From: Paraburkholderia sp.
GTDB lineage: Bacteria > Pseudomonadota > Gammaproteobacteria > Burkholderiales > Burkholderiaceae
NCBI RefSeq assembly: GCF_004298475.1
Contig: NZ_SCRP01000006.1
Location: 124,001 to 188,000, forward strand
Direction of reading: 5' to 3'
Length of the DNA stretch: 64,000 nucleotides
Both the position numbers and the translations under genes were made by a program. The notes beneath the pieces were generated by a model, which was given only the letters and a program-made list of their open reading frames with translations, had not been told where the DNA came from and made no database searches. Of this stretch, positions 36,438 to 46,634 are shown piece after piece (the stretch's first letter is position 1; every line of letters starts with the position of its first letter).

Positions 36438-37526
36438 ATGAGCATAGATCGGGCTTTGGTCGACGCCGCGCTCGCGGCCCTCACGGATCCGAACACGGGT
36501 CACCCGTATTCGACGGGTAAGGGCGTGCGTAATGTCACCGTCGAGGGCGATGGTGTCGGCGTGGAAATCGTGCTCGGCTATCCGGCGAAGAGCCAGGCCG
36601 ACGCGATCCGCGCGCAGGTCGAGGCGGCGCTCGCCGCCGTGCCGGGCGTCAGGTCGAGCCGCGTCGCGGTGCGCACCGAGATCGCCGCGCACGCCGTTCA
36701 GCGCGGCGTGAAGCTGCTGCCGAACGTGAAGAACATCGTGGCGGTCGCGTCGGGCAAGGGCGGTGTCGGCAAGAGCACGACGGCCGTGAACCTCGCGCTC
36801 GCGCTCGCAGCCGAAGGCGCCTCGGTGGGCGTGCTCGACGCCGATATCTACGGCCCGTCGCTGCCGATGATGCTCGGCATCCACGGCCGCCCCGAATCTC
36901 CGGACGGCCAGTCGATGAACCCGCTCGAAGGCCACGGCGTGCAGGCGAACTCGATCGGCTTCCTGATCGAGGAAGACAACCCGATGGTGTGGCGCGGCCC
37001 GATGGCCACGTCGGCCCTCGACCAGCTGCTGCGCCAGACCAACTGGCGCGATCTCGACTATCTCGTCGTCGACATGCCGCCGGGCACCGGCGACATCCAG
37101 CTCACGCTCTCGCAGCGCGTGCCCGTGACGGGCGCCGTGATCGTCACGACGCCGCAGGACATCGCGCTGCTCGATGCCAAAAAGGGCCTCAAGATGTTCG
37201 AAAAGGTCGGCATTCCGATTCTCGGCATCGTTGAGAACATGGCCGTGCACGTCTGCTCGAACTGCGGGCACGCCGAGCATGTTTTCGGCGCGGGCGGCGG
37301 CGAGCGCATGGCGCAGCAATACGGCGTCGAGGTGCTCGGCAGCCTGCCGCTCGACATCGCGATCCGCGAGCAGGCCGACTCGGGCAACCCCACCGTCGTC
37401 GCCGATCCGAATGGCCGCATCGGCGAAACGTATCGCGCCATCGCGCGGCGCGTCGCAATCCAGATCGCCGAGCGCGCACGCGACATGACGTCGAAGTTTC
37501 CGAGTATCGTCGTGCAGAACACGTAA
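36438..37526 (+). CDS. apbC: Iron-sulfur cluster carrier ApbC/Mrp
   Basis: This P-loop ATPase carries iron-sulfur clusters to apo-proteins. The 362-aa protein has an N-terminal MIP18/DUF59 domain (residues 1-85), the deviant Walker A KGGVGKSTTAVNLA near residue 105, LVVDMPPGTGD, and the CSNCGH (CxxC) cluster-binding pair near residue 275. Possible clients in this window are ilvD, cysH and other Fe-S proteins (inference). It is divergent from the OmpA-like gene with a 280-bp gap. Confidence 0.95.
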   Translation: MSIDRALVDAALAALTDPNTGHPYSTGKGVRNVTVEGDGVGVEIVLGYPAKSQADAIRAQVEAALAAVPGVRSSRVAVRTEIAAHAVQRGVKLLPNVKNIVAVASGKGGVGKSTTAVNLALALAAEGASVGVLDADIYGPSLPMMLGIHGRPESPDGQSMNPLEGHGVQANSIGFLIEEDNPMVWRGPMATSALDQLLRQTNWRDLDYLVVDMPPGTGDIQLTLSQRVPVTGAVIVTTPQDIALLDAKKGLKMFEKVGIPILGIVENMAVHVCSNCGHAEHVFGAGGGERMAQQYGVEVLGSLPLDIAIREQADSGNPTVVADPNGRIGETYRAIARRVAIQIAERARDMTSKFPSIVVQNT

Positions 37527-37648
37527 CCCGTGCGCCCTTGCTGCGTGGGCCTGAGCGCGCCTTTTCGGCGCGCGTGCGGGTATCATGTGGCTCCATCGGG
37601 TCCGGTACGATGACCGCAGGGGCGGCTCCCGGTTGCCAGGAGGATTGC

Positions 37649-38224
37649 ATGGGAAAAGGAAACGACTGGCTAGCGGGATGTGCAGCGCGGTTTGTCGCTG
37701 GGGTCGCCTCGCGTTTTGCATATGTCGTACCGGTAGTCGCCGGCTGCGTGCTGCTGAGCGGCTGCGCCGGTTTCATGGGGCAGCAGGACAAGCGCGCGAC
37801 CGCGCAGCTGCTGCCCACAATGGGTAGCCAGGTGCGCGGCACGGTTTCGTTCGTCGAACGTTCGGACGGCGTGCAGGTCAATTACAACCTCGCCGGTCTG
37901 CCGAACAACAGCGATCACGCCCTGCAGGTCCACGAACGCGGCGACTGCAATGCCGCCGATGCATCGAGCGCGGGCCCTGTCTTCGCGCCCGCCGCCGACC
38001 GCCTGAAGCCCGGCGTACGCGTGGAGGGCGATCTCGGCAACATTCACGCCGATTCGAACGGCGTTGCCTCCGGCTTCATCGTCGCACCCGATGTTTCGCT
38101 CGACGGCGTGCGCTCGGTGCTCCAGCGCGCCGTGCTGGTCCACCGCGAACCGATCGACCCCTACGCCTACCCGCAGCACGGCACCGGCACGGCGCTCGCA
38201 TGCGGCGTGATCCGCGCCCAGTGA
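37649..38224 (+). CDS. SodC-like (Cu/Zn superoxide dismutase fold) lipoprotein with lost metal ligands
   Basis: This 191-aa protein has a lipoprotein signal (VLLSGC, Cys39) and a Cu/Zn-SOD domain (residues about 62-190): [33 protein letters not shown] and LACGVI. The fold cysteines (100, 185), His95, Asp128 and His165 remain, but residue 93 is Gln instead of a copper His, residue 111 is Val instead of the bridging His, residue 125 is Val instead of a zinc His, and the HGGP histidine is missing. It is therefore unlikely to be a normal dismutase and may be structural or bind another ligand. The start ATG 37649 follows caggagg. Confidence 0.8.
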   Translation: MGKGNDWLAGCAARFVAGVASRFAYVVPVVAGCVLLSGCAGFMGQQDKRATAQLLPTMGSQVRGTVSFVERSDGVQVNYNLAGLPNNSDHALQVHERGDCNAADASSAGPVFAPAADRLKPGVRVEGDLGNIHADSNGVASGFIVAPDVSLDGVRSVLQRAVLVHREPIDPYAYPQHGTGTALACGVIRAQ

Positions 38225-38456
38225 GCGTGCTCTTTTGTCGCGCTGCGCCCCGCGGCGCGGCGGCAGGGCGGGCTTCGACCAGGTTCGGGCAGGTTTGGGA
38301 CGGCTGTGCCGGGCGTGGTGCGCACGGGGTGCAGGGGCTGCACGTGTTGCGCGGATGCACGGCTGCCACGCGTTGCCGGCGCGCATTCCGGCATGCCAAT
38401 CCACATCGCGTAAAATAAGCGCCTTTCGTCTTTTAGCTGGCACGCAGCGACCCAAT

Positions 38457-39026
38457 ATGGCAATCAAATCCGACAAGTGGATCCGGCGCATGGCCGCAGA
38501 GCACAAGATGATCGAGCCGTTCGTGCCCGACCAGATCCGCACGTCCGAGGACGGCCGCAAGATCGTGAGCTACGGCACGTCGAGCTACGGCTACGACATT
38601 CGCTGCGCCGACGAATTCAAGATCTTCACGAACATCAATTCGACGATCGTCGACCCGAAGAACTTCGACGAAAAGTCGTTCGTCGATTTCCGGGGCGACG
38701 TGTGCATCATCCCGCCGAATTCGTTTGCGCTCGCGCGCACGGTCGAGTATTTCCGCATCCCGCGCAACGTGCTGACCGTGTGCCTCGGCAAGTCCACGTA
38801 CGCGCGCTGCGGGATCATCGTGAACGTCACGCCGTTCGAGCCGGAATGGGAAGGCTACGTGACGCTCGAATTCTCAAATACGACACCTTTGCCTGCGAAA
38901 ATCTACGCGAACGAGGGCGTCGCGCAGGTGCTCTTCTTCGAGAGCGACGAGATCTGCGACGTGTCTTACGCGGATCGCGGCGGCAAGTACCAGGGGCAGC
39001 ACGGGGTCACGCTGCCGAAAACCTGA
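38457..39026 (+). CDS. dcd: dCTP deaminase
   Basis: Dcd turns dCTP into dUTP, a source of dTTP. The 189-aa trimeric enzyme has [42 protein letters not shown] and FFESDE. I set the start at 38457 ([11 protein letters not shown]), which matches homologues; the frame is open further upstream. A terminator follows at 39074. Confidence 0.96.
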   Translation: MAIKSDKWIRRMAAEHKMIEPFVPDQIRTSEDGRKIVSYGTSSYGYDIRCADEFKIFTNINSTIVDPKNFDEKSFVDFRGDVCIIPPNSFALARTVEYFRIPRNVLTVCLGKSTYARCGIIVNVTPFEPEWEGYVTLEFSNTTPLPAKIYANEGVAQVLFFESDEICDVSYADRGGKYQGQHGVTLPKT

Positions 39027-39073
39027 TCCGGCATCGATGTGGGCCTGAACTCACCGCTCATACGAAATACGGG

Positions 39074-39109
39074 GACCGCTGTGCAACACATGCAGCGGTC
39101 GTTTCTTTT
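39074..39109 (+). terminator. Terminator or attenuator between dcd and the decarboxylase
   Basis: Arms gaccgctg and cagcggtc flank an 11-base loop and are followed by gtttctttt. It ends 12 bases before the decarboxylase start, and the ribosome-binding ggag lies right after it, so it may act as an attenuator as well as ending dcd. Confidence 0.65.
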
Positions 39110-39121
39110 GGAGAATCGCCC

Positions 39122-41401
39122 ATGAAGTTTCGTTTTCCCGTCGTCATCATCGACGAAGATTTCCGCTCCGAGAACATCTCGGGTTCCGGCATCCGTGCAC
39201 TCGCCGAAGCGATCGAGAAAGAGGGCGCGGAAGTCCTCGGGCTGACGAGCTATGGCGACCTGACGTCGTTCGCGCAGCAGTCGAGCCGTGCCTCGTGCTT
39301 CATCCTGTCGATCGACGACGACGAATTGCTGCCGTACGTCGAAGGCGGCGGCGAGGAAGCGCCCGAGCACGCGCCCGCGATCATCGCGCTGCGCGCGTTC
39401 ATGGAAGCCGTGCGCCGCCGCAACGCGGACATCCCGATCTTCCTGTACGGCGAGACGCGCACCTCGCGCCATCTGCCCAACGACATCCTGCGCGAGCTGC
39501 ACGGCTTCATCCACATGTTCGAGGACACGCCGGAGTTCGTTGCGCGCCACATCATCCGCGAGGCGAAGGTCTATCTCGACGCGCTCGCGCCGCCGTTCTT
39601 CAAGGAGCTTGTCAAGTACGCGGACGAAGGCTCGTACTCGTGGCACTGCCCGGGTCACTCGGGCGGCGTGGCGTTCCTGAAGAACCCGCTCGGCCAGATG
39701 TTCCACCAGTTCTTCGGCGAAAACATGCTGCGTGCCGACGTCTGCAACGCCGTCGACGAGCTCGGCCAGCTGCTCGACCACACGGGCCCGGTCGCGGCCT
39801 CGGAGCGCAACGCGGCGCGCATCTTCAGCGCGGACCACGTGTTCTTCGTCACCAACGGCACGTCCACCTCGAACAAGATCGTCTGGCACGCAACGGTCGC
39901 GCCGGGCGACGTCGTGCTCGTGGACCGCAACTGCCACAAGTCGATCCTGCATTCGATCACGATGACGGGCGCGATCCCCGTGTTCCTCACGCCGACGCGC
40001 AACAACTTCGGCATCATCGGTCCGATTCCGCGCGACGAATTCAAGCCGGAAAATATCCGCCGGAAGATCGAGGCGAATCCGTTCGCACGCGAGGCGCTCG
40101 CGAAGAATCCGAATCTCAAGCCGCGCATCCTCACGATCACGCAGAGCACCTACGACGGCGTGATCTACAACGTCGAGATGATCAAGGATCTGCTCGGCGA
40201 CATGCTCGACACGCTGCACTTCGACGAAGCATGGCTGCCGCACGCCGAATTCCACGACTTCTACCAGGACATGCACGCCATCGGCGCGGGCCGCCCGCGC
40301 ACGGGCGCGCTCGTGTTCGCGACGCACTCCACGCACAAGCTGCTCGCGGGCATTTCGCAGGCTTCGCAGATCGTCGTGCAGGATTCGGAGAACAGCGTGT
40401 TCGACCGTCACCGCTTCAACGAAGCGTATCTGATGCATACGTCGACGAGCCCGCAGTACGCGATCATCGCGTCGTGCGACGTGGCCGCCGCGATGATGGA
40501 GCCGCCGGGCGGCCCGGCGCTCGTGGAGGAATCGATCGCCGAGGCGCTCGACTTCCGCCGCGCCATGCGCAAGGTGGACGCCGAATACGGCGACGACTGG
40601 TTCTTCCAGGTCTGGGGCCCGGACGAGCTGGCCGAAGAGGGCATCGGCTCGCGCGAGGACTGGATGCTGCGCCCGAACGATCACTGGCATGGCTTCGGCG
40701 CGCTCGCCGAAGGCTTCAACATGCTCGACCCGATCAAGGCGACCATTGTCACGCCGGGCCTCGACGTGGACGGCGAATTCGGCGAGACCGGCATTCCGGC
40801 CGCGATCGTGACAAAGTACCTGGCCGAGCACGGCATCATCGTGGAGAAGACGGGTCTGTACTCGTTCTTCATCATGTTCACGATCGGCATCACGAAGGGC
40901 CGCTGGAATTCGATGGTCACCGAACTGCAGCAGTTCAAGGACGACTACGACAACAACCAGCCGCTCTGGCGCGTGCTGCCCGAGTTCGTCGCGCAGCATC
41001 CGGCGTACGAGCGCATCGGCCTGCGCGACCTGTGCCAGCAGATCCACAGCGTCTATCGCGCCAACGACATCGCGCGCCTCACGACCGAGATGTACCTCTC
41101 GGACATGGAGCCCGCGATGAAGCCGTCCGACGCGTTCGCGAAGCTCGCGCACCGCGAAGTGGAACGCGTGGCCATCGACGAACTCGAAGGCCGCGTCACG
41201 TCGATCCTGCTCACGCCGTATCCGCCGGGCATTCCGCTCCTGATTCCGGGCGAGCGCTTCAACAGGACGATCGTGAACTACCTGAAGTTCGCGCGCGAAT
41301 TCAACGAGCGATTCCCGGGATTCCACACGGACATCCACGGTCTGGTCGGCGAGATGATCAACGGGCGCATCGAGTATTTCGTCGATTGCGTGCGCAACTG
41401 A
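39122..41401 (+). CDS. PLP-dependent arginine/lysine/ornithine decarboxylase
   Basis: This 759-aa enzyme of the fold-type I, AdiA/LdcC/SpeF family makes agmatine, cadaverine or putrescine. It has an N-terminal response-regulator-like wing (residues 1-140), the catalytic domain with the PLP lysine in ATHSTHKLLAGISQ (about residue 405) and a C-terminal domain (LTPYPPGIPLLIPGERF). Length is nearest to AdiA-type arginine decarboxylase, but substrate cannot be decided from sequence. No antiporter gene is adjacent, so an acid-resistance role is not supported by context. Confidence 0.9.
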   Translation: MKFRFPVVIIDEDFRSENISGSGIRALAEAIEKEGAEVLGLTSYGDLTSFAQQSSRASCFILSIDDDELLPYVEGGGEEAPEHAPAIIALRAFMEAVRRRNADIPIFLYGETRTSRHLPNDILRELHGFIHMFEDTPEFVARHIIREAKVYLDALAPPFFKELVKYADEGSYSWHCPGHSGGVAFLKNPLGQMFHQFFGENMLRADVCNAVDELGQLLDHTGPVAASERNAARIFSADHVFFVTNGTSTSNKIVWHATVAPGDVVLVDRNCHKSILHSITMTGAIPVFLTPTRNNFGIIGPIPRDEFKPENIRRKIEANPFAREALAKNPNLKPRILTITQSTYDGVIYNVEMIKDLLGDMLDTLHFDEAWLPHAEFHDFYQDMHAIGAGRPRTGALVFATHSTHKLLAGISQASQIVVQDSENSVFDRHRFNEAYLMHTSTSPQYAIIASCDVAAAMMEPPGGPALVEESIAEALDFRRAMRKVDAEYGDDWFFQVWGPDELAEEGIGSREDWMLRPNDHWHGFGALAEGFNMLDPIKATIVTPGLDVDGEFGETGIPAAIVTKYLAEHGIIVEKTGLYSFFIMFTIGITKGRWNSMVTELQQFKDDYDNNQPLWRVLPEFVAQHPAYERIGLRDLCQQIHSVYRANDIARLTTEMYLSDMEPAMKPSDAFAKLAHREVERVAIDELEGRVTSILLTPYPPGIPLLIPGERFNRTIVNYLKFAREFNERFPGFHTDIHGLVGEMINGRIEYFVDCVRN

Positions 41402-41406
41402 TTGCG

Positions 41407-42126
41407 ATGAGGAAAGGCAAGACGATGCGCGTCGCGCGGCTGGGCGCCGGTTTGCGCGCTGCATCGCTGACGATGGCGGCGTGGCTGCTCTTCGCGGGCC
41501 ACGCGCATGCCGAAGTGGGCGCCGCCGATCCGATCGATACGGCCATGCGCACGTGTCTTGCGCGCGCGGACCGTTCGTCGGCGGCGGGGCAGGTGCAGTG
41601 CATGGACGACTCGCGCACCGCGTGGCGCAGCGCCGCCGACAGCGCGTTCATGCAACTGCTCGCGAAGCTGCCGCCCGCGCGACGCGTGCGCTGGCAACTG
41701 AGCGAAACGCGCTGGGTGGCGTGGCGCGACGCCGAGGACATCATGCTCGCCGCGGCGTTCGATACGTCGAGCGGCTCGTCCTACAAGCTCTACGAAGCGG
41801 ATATGCGGCTGCAGCCGGTGCGCGACCGCGCGCTCACGCTGCGCGCCGAAGCGCGCGCGCTTGCGGGCCAGCCGATGCCGCGCGCGCGCGCGTGTTCGGC
41901 GGACGCGCGCTGCGAGCACGTGAACTACGATCTGAACCGCTATTACCGCAAGCTCTACGCTCGCATGCCCGCGCACGGACGGCCCACGGTCGCGCGTGCG
42001 CAGGCCGCATGGCGCGCCTATAGCGACGCGACCACGCCGCTCCTCGACGAACACGCGCGGCTCGATTTTCTGGGGGCGCGGCTCGCGACGCTCAAGCGGC
42101 TCTCGGAGACCGTGGGCAATCGCTAG
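41407..42126 (+). CDS. LprI-like (DUF1311) secreted protein
   Basis: This 239-aa protein has a signal peptide (about residues 1-36, ending GHAHAEV) and a DUF1311/LprI-type domain with DTAMRTCLARADRSSAAGQVQCMDDSRTAWR-like cysteine and helix spacing, and a second helical region with YRKLYARMP and RAQAAWRAYSD. Some family members inhibit lysozyme, but this function is not shown for this group. It starts 5 bases after the decarboxylase stop, so it is likely co-transcribed. A second start (ATG 41425) is also possible. Confidence 0.7.
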   Translation: MRKGKTMRVARLGAGLRAASLTMAAWLLFAGHAHAEVGAADPIDTAMRTCLARADRSSAAGQVQCMDDSRTAWRSAADSAFMQLLAKLPPARRVRWQLSETRWVAWRDAEDIMLAAAFDTSSGSSYKLYEADMRLQPVRDRALTLRAEARALAGQPMPRARACSADARCEHVNYDLNRYYRKLYARMPAHGRPTVARAQAAWRAYSDATTPLLDEHARLDFLGARLATLKRLSETVGNR

Positions 42127-42164
42127 CAGGTGGTTGTGGTGGCAGCACGCCGCCGACGCGGCGC

Positions 42165-43085
42165 TCAGTCGATGAGGAATTCTTCGGGCGTGCGCACAGG
42201 CACAGTCGTGGGATCGCCGAGGAGGTCGTGCAGCGCGACCCCGATCTGCGTCGACATCGTCGTGAGCGCGAGGTCGTTGTCTTCGGTGCCGAACGGGTCT
42301 TCGATCTGCGCGGCAATCGTTTCGTGCGCCATGAATGCGTAGGCAACGAACACCGCGAAAATCGGCGTCGCCGCGCCAATGCTGTCCACGAGGCCGAACG
42401 GCAGCATCGCGCAGAAGAAGTACACGGTGCGATGGATCATCACGGTGTACGCGAACGGCAGCGGCGTCGAGGCGATGCGTTCGCAGCCGCCGATCACATC
42501 CGAAAGGGCATTCAGATTGCGCTCGAATGCGAGCACGGCCCAGCCGTCGAGACCGCCTTCGCGCGCTTCCCGGCGCATCCATTCCGATGCGCACATCAAC
42601 AGCGTGGCCGGACGAAAGCGCGAAGCCATCACGCGTTCGAACAGCGCGGGCGGCAGATGCGTCTTGAGATCGTCATGCGGGTCGGTGTTGCGCAATTGAT
42701 GGCGCAACGCGTGCGGCAGCGCGCAGAGCAGCGTGACGAGTTCGCGCGTACGCGGGCGAGGGTCTTCGTCGTTCGCGAGCGTCAGCGCCTGGCGCGTGAG
42801 CGAGCGCGACTCGTTGAGGAGCAGGCCCCAGAGCTTGCGGCCTTCCCAGTAGCGGTCATAGCTCGCGTTGTTGCGAAAGCCGAGGAACACCGCGAGCGCG
42901 ATGCCCATCAGCGAGAAGGGCACGGTGCTCAGATTGACGGTGACTTTGATGAGGTGATCGTGCGAAGCCACCGCGACGATCGACACGCACAGCACGAGGA
43001 AGAGCCGGGGCAGCAGCTCGGGCAGCACGGAGCCGCGCCACGCGAGCAGCATCCTGAACCAGTGCAGGTTGGGACGGACGATCAT
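42165..43085 (-). CDS. Bestrophin-family membrane protein
   Basis: This 306-aa protein begins MIVRPNLHWFRMLLAWRGSV and has membrane helices near residues 25-45, 55-75 and 215-250, with GIALAVFLGFRNNASYDRYWEGRKLWG, the family signature. Bestrophins are anion or cation channels; prokaryotic members conduct sodium or anions, and the physiological role here is unknown. It is convergent with the LprI-like gene. The start at 43085 matches other family members. Confidence 0.9.
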   Translation of the reverse strand: MIVRPNLHWFRMLLAWRGSVLPELLPRLFLVLCVSIVAVASHDHLIKVTVNLSTVPFSLMGIALAVFLGFRNNASYDRYWEGRKLWGLLLNESRSLTRQALTLANDEDPRPRTRELVTLLCALPHALRHQLRNTDPHDDLKTHLPPALFERVMASRFRPATLLMCASEWMRREAREGGLDGWAVLAFERNLNALSDVIGGCERIASTPLPFAYTVMIHRTVYFFCAMLPFGLVDSIGAATPIFAVFVAYAFMAHETIAAQIEDPFGTEDNDLALTTMSTQIGVALHDLLGDPTTVPVRTPEEFLID

Positions 43086-43195
43086 TGGAAAACAAAAGGC
43101 AGGGGAACAAGGCCGGCGGAGCCGGCCGGGACGCACGGGGCGCGGCACAGGCTGCCGCGCCGTGCGTCATGCACGCAGGCGTGCAGGCGTTACAT

Positions 43196-43243
43196 GACGC
43201 GTTGCTCGACGTGTTGCTCGACGTGTTGCTCGACGCGTCACTT
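43196..43243. repeat. Four 12-bp tandem units at the argH 3' end
   Basis: Units gacgcgttgctc, gacgtgttgctc (twice, identical) and gacgcgtcactt start at 43196, 43208, 43220 and 43232. The last unit contains the argH stop codon on the minus strand; the others are downstream of it. Confidence 0.85.
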
Positions 43244-44647
43244 GACGAGCGCGGCGCGCGCCGCTGCGATGGCCGCGCGGACCTGCTCCGGCGCGGTGCC
43301 GCCCGGATGGTTGCGCGCCGCGACCGAGCCGTCGAGCGTCAGCACGGCGAACACGTCGTCGCCGAGCAGATGCGACACGGCGGGCAGCTCGCGGCGCATT
43401 TCGTCGAGCGTGAGGTCCGCGAGATCGCAGTTGCGGTCCACGCAGATGCGCACCGCGTGCGCGACTGCTTCGTGCGCGTCGCGGAACGGCAGGCCGCGCT
43501 TGACGAGGTAGTCGGCGAGGTCGGTGGCCGTCGAGAAGCCTTGCAGCGCCGCCGCGCGCATCGACTGCGCCTTCACGGCGATGCCCGCCACCATTTCGGC
43601 GAAGATGCGCAGCGTGTCCGCGACCGTATCGACGGTATCGAACAGCGGCTCCTTGTCTTCCTGGTTGTCCTTGTTGTAGGCGAGCGGCTGGCCCTTCATC
43701 AGCGTGAGGAGCGCCATCAGATGGCCGTTCACGCGGCCCGTCTTGCCGCGCGCGAGTTCGGGCACATCGGGGTTCTTCTTCTGCGGCATGATCGACGAAC
43801 CGGTGCAGAAGCGGTCGGCCAGATCGATGAAGCCGACGCGCGGGCTCATCCACAGCACGAGTTCTTCCGAGAAGCGCGAGACGTGCGTCATGACGAGCGC
43901 CGCGGCAGCCGTGAATTCGATCGCGAAGTCGCGGTCCGAAACGGCGTCGAGCGAGTTCGCGCAGATGCCGTCGAAGCCGAGCGTCTTCGCCACCGCGAAG
44001 CGGTCGATCGGGTAGCTCGTGCCCGCAAGCGCCGCCGCGCCGAGCGGCAGGCGGTTCACGCGTTTGCGGCAATCGACCATGCGCTCGCTGTCGCGCGTGA
44101 ACATCTCGACGTAGGCGAGCAGGTGATGGCCGAACGTGACCGGCTGCGCCACCTGGAGGTGCGTGAAGCCGGGCATGATCGTGTCCGCGTGCTGTTCCGC
44201 GAGGTCGAGGAGGGCGGCGCGCAAGTCGCCGAGCAGGCCGCCGATGCGGTCGATCTCGCCGCGCAGCCACAGGCGGATGTCGGTCGCGACCTGGTCGTTG
44301 CGCGAGCGGCCCGTGTGCAGGCGCTTGCCCGCATCGCCGATCAGCGCGGTCAGGCGCGCTTCGATGTTCAGGTGAACGTCTTCGAGGTCCAGTTGCCACT
44401 CGAACTCGCCGCGCTCGATTTCGCCCTTGATCTGCGCCATGCCGCGCTGGATCGCGGCGAGGTCGTCGGCGGCGATGATCTTCTGCGCGGCCAGCATCGA
44501 CGCGTGCGCGAGCGAGCCCTCGATATCGACGATCGCGAGGCGCTTGTCGAAGAAGACCGACGACGTATAGCGCTTGACCAGCTCCGACATGGGTTCGGAG
44601 AAGCGAGCCGACCAGGCTTCGCCTTTTTTGTGCAGTTGGGACGTCAT
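43238..44647 (-). CDS. argH: Argininosuccinate lyase
   Basis: ArgH makes arginine and fumarate from argininosuccinate. The 469-aa protein has [16 protein letters not shown] near residue 110 and the signature [19 protein letters not shown] near residue 280. The start at 44647 ([17 protein letters not shown]) gives the normal N-terminus; the longer frame is not family-like. The nearby decarboxylase could use the arginine made, but this is only a pathway link. Confidence 0.96.
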   Translation of the reverse strand: MTSQLHKKGEAWSARFSEPMSELVKRYTSSVFFDKRLAIVDIEGSLAHASMLAAQKIIAADDLAAIQRGMAQIKGEIERGEFEWQLDLEDVHLNIEARLTALIGDAGKRLHTGRSRNDQVATDIRLWLRGEIDRIGGLLGDLRAALLDLAEQHADTIMPGFTHLQVAQPVTFGHHLLAYVEMFTRDSERMVDCRKRVNRLPLGAAALAGTSYPIDRFAVAKTLGFDGICANSLDAVSDRDFAIEFTAAAALVMTHVSRFSEELVLWMSPRVGFIDLADRFCTGSSIMPQKKNPDVPELARGKTGRVNGHLMALLTLMKGQPLAYNKDNQEDKEPLFDTVDTVADTLRIFAEMVAGIAVKAQSMRAAALQGFSTATDLADYLVKRGLPFRDAHEAVAHAVRICVDRNCDLADLTLDEMRRELPAVSHLLGDDVFAVLTLDGSVAARNHPGGTAPEQVRAAIAAARAALVK

Positions 44648-44807
44648 GGTGTTGAGCGATGAGCGGTGGGATGGCGAGCCCCGCGGCGTGGCGGCTTGTC
44701 GCGTGCCGGCGGCGCGCGGCGGGGAAAAGCGCGATTTTACCATCGGCGGCTGACGGACTGGCGCCGCTGGCGCGGCTGGCGCTTCCGGTGACGCCGGCTG
44801 GCGGCGC

Positions 44808-45626
44808 TCAGAGCCGGACCAGCACCACGAGCTTCAGATCTTCCCGGTGCGCGGGCTTGAACGTGATCTGGTCATAGGCGACGCGGCCGTGGCGCGGGTG
44901 ATTGAACTCGCGCCGCCCGCCCTCGCGCTCGAACACGTCCTGCGAGGCCCAGAAGCGCGAGAATTCGTCGCTCGCGGCGATCAGCGACTCGATCAGCGCG
45001 TGCGTGGGCGCGTCGTTCAGGTGCCGGATCGAATCGGCGCGGAATTCGGCGGCGAGCCGCCGGGCGCGCGTGGCCCAGTCGACGATCAGCTCGCGCGCGA
45101 GCGGCTCGGTGAACGTGAAGCGCAGCAGGTTGCGGTCGTGGTCGCCGTCGAGCCAGCCCGTGAACAGGTCCGCCGCGTGGCCGTTCCAGGCGAGCGCCGT
45201 CCACTGGCGGTCGAGCACGTACGCGGGCGCGTTCACGAGTTGAACGGTCTGCAGGAGCGTGGCGGGCGCGTCGGCGGCGTTGGCCGGATCGGGCTCGGCG
45301 GGATCGCGCTGCGCGGCGAGTTCGAACAGATAGGCGCGTTCCGCGCGCGAGAGCTGCAGCGCAACGGCGATGCGCGCGAGCGCGTCCGCCGACGCCGACA
45401 CGGGCCTGCCTTGCTCGATCCACGTGTACCAGGTGGGACTCACGCCGCACAGCTGGGCGACTTCCTCGCGGCGCAGGCCCGGCGTGCGGCGGCGCGGGCC
45501 GGGCGGCAGCCCCACGGCCTGCGGCGACAGGCGCTCGCGATGGGCGCGGATGAACTCGCCGAGCGCTTGCGCGGGCGTGGCGTCGAGGGTTCGGCTGCTG
45601 GCGGCTTCGGGGGCGTCGAGACTCAT
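44808..45626 (-). CDS. XRE/MmyB-like helix-turn-helix regulator
   Basis: This 272-aa protein begins with an XRE-type helix-turn-helix near residues 45-85 ([27 protein letters not shown]) and then has an MmyB/MLTR ligand-binding-like domain ([25 protein letters not shown]). Members often repress a divergent gene, here the methyltransferase at 45841. I chose the ATG at 45626. The ligand is unknown. Confidence 0.85.
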   Translation of the reverse strand: MSLDAPEAASSRTLDATPAQALGEFIRAHRERLSPQAVGLPPGPRRRTPGLRREEVAQLCGVSPTWYTWIEQGRPVSASADALARIAVALQLSRAERAYLFELAAQRDPAEPDPANAADAPATLLQTVQLVNAPAYVLDRQWTALAWNGHAADLFTGWLDGDHDRNLLRFTFTEPLARELIVDWATRARRLAAEFRADSIRHLNDAPTHALIESLIAASDEFSRFWASQDVFEREGGRREFNHPRHGRVAYDQITFKPAHREDLKLVVLVRL

Positions 45627-45840
45627 AAGCTGGAACGGGTGCTGGCGATACCAGAATATCCGCTTAACTTGTACTGGTACAAACGGGCCTCTATTGTAGC
45701 GTCTGATGTGATGAAAGGCCCGCCGCGTCAGACGCTCGGCGAGATGTCGCCGGGTGCCACCGAGTGCCACCGTGCGTCCCCGCGCTTGCTGACGCGCGCT
45801 GGCGTCCCACAATACAGCCGCAAGCCATGAGGAGCATTCG
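45627..45840. promoter_or_regulatory. Divergent promoter region of regulator and methyltransferase
   Basis: The 214-bp gap between the regulator and methyltransferase genes must hold two divergent promoters. An AT-richer patch (cttaacttgtactggtac, about 45663-45680) is the likely regulator promoter region; it includes gtac repeated with a short spacer. No operator can be assigned with confidence. Confidence 0.35.
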
Positions 45841-46605
45841 ATGAAGCACCACGACCAGGTCGCCGACGCGTTCGGCACGAGCGCCGCCGCTTATCTCACG
45901 AGCCAGGTCCACGCGACCGGGGCTGATCTGGAGCATCTCGCCGCCACGTTCGCGGCGACCAACGGCCACGCGACGGTGCTGGACATGGGCTGCGGCGCGG
46001 GCCACGCGAGCTTCGCCGTGGCGCCGCACGTGCGCGAGGTGGTGGCCTACGACATCGCGCAGCCCATGCTCGACACGGTTGCCGCCGCCGCCCGCGAGCG
46101 CGGGCTCGCCACGATCCGCACGCAGCAGGGCGCGGCGGAAACGCTGCCGTTTCCCGATGCCACGTTCGACTGGGCGATCAGCCGCATGAGCGCGCATCAC
46201 TGGCGCGACGTGCCGCGCGCGCTGGCCGAGGTGCATCGCGTGCTCAAGCCGGGCGGGCGGCTGAAGTTCATCGATATTGCGGGGATCGACGACCCGCTTT
46301 ACGACACGCACATCCAGGCGATCGAGGTGCTGCGCGACGCATCGCATATCCGCGACTATCGCGCCGACGAGTGGATCGCCATGCTCGATCGTGCGGGCTT
46401 TGCGGCCGGCGTGACGCAGCGCTGGCGGATCGCGCTGGAATTCGATTCTTGGGTCGCGCGCATGCGCACGCCGCCCGAGCGCGTCACCGCGATCCGCTCG
46501 ATGTGGGAACGCGCGCCCGATGAGGTGCGCCACTATTTCGATGTGCAGGGCGATGGCTCCTTCAAGCTCGACGCGCTGATGATCGAGGCGACACGGCGGG
46601 ATTGA
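45841..46605 (+). CDS. SAM-dependent methyltransferase (class I)
   Basis: This 254-aa protein has the SAM motif VLDMGCGAGHASFAVAPH (about residue 40), DWAISRMSAHHW and VHRVLKPGGRLKFIDIAG. It looks like the UbiE/YcgJ type of small-molecule methyltransferases. Its substrate is unknown. The divergent MmyB-like regulator suggests induction by a small molecule. Confidence 0.85.
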   Translation: MKHHDQVADAFGTSAAAYLTSQVHATGADLEHLAATFAATNGHATVLDMGCGAGHASFAVAPHVREVVAYDIAQPMLDTVAAAARERGLATIRTQQGAAETLPFPDATFDWAISRMSAHHWRDVPRALAEVHRVLKPGGRLKFIDIAGIDDPLYDTHIQAIEVLRDASHIRDYRADEWIAMLDRAGFAAGVTQRWRIALEFDSWVARMRTPPERVTAIRSMWERAPDEVRHYFDVQGDGSFKLDALMIEATRRD

Positions 46606-46634
46606 GGCATCGCGGCGTTCTGTGTTTCGTACCG

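Noticed and set aside
39122..41401. Naming the decarboxylase adiA
   Set aside because: Length fits arginine decarboxylase, but substrate-specific residues cannot be judged here, and no arginine/agmatine antiporter is adjacent.
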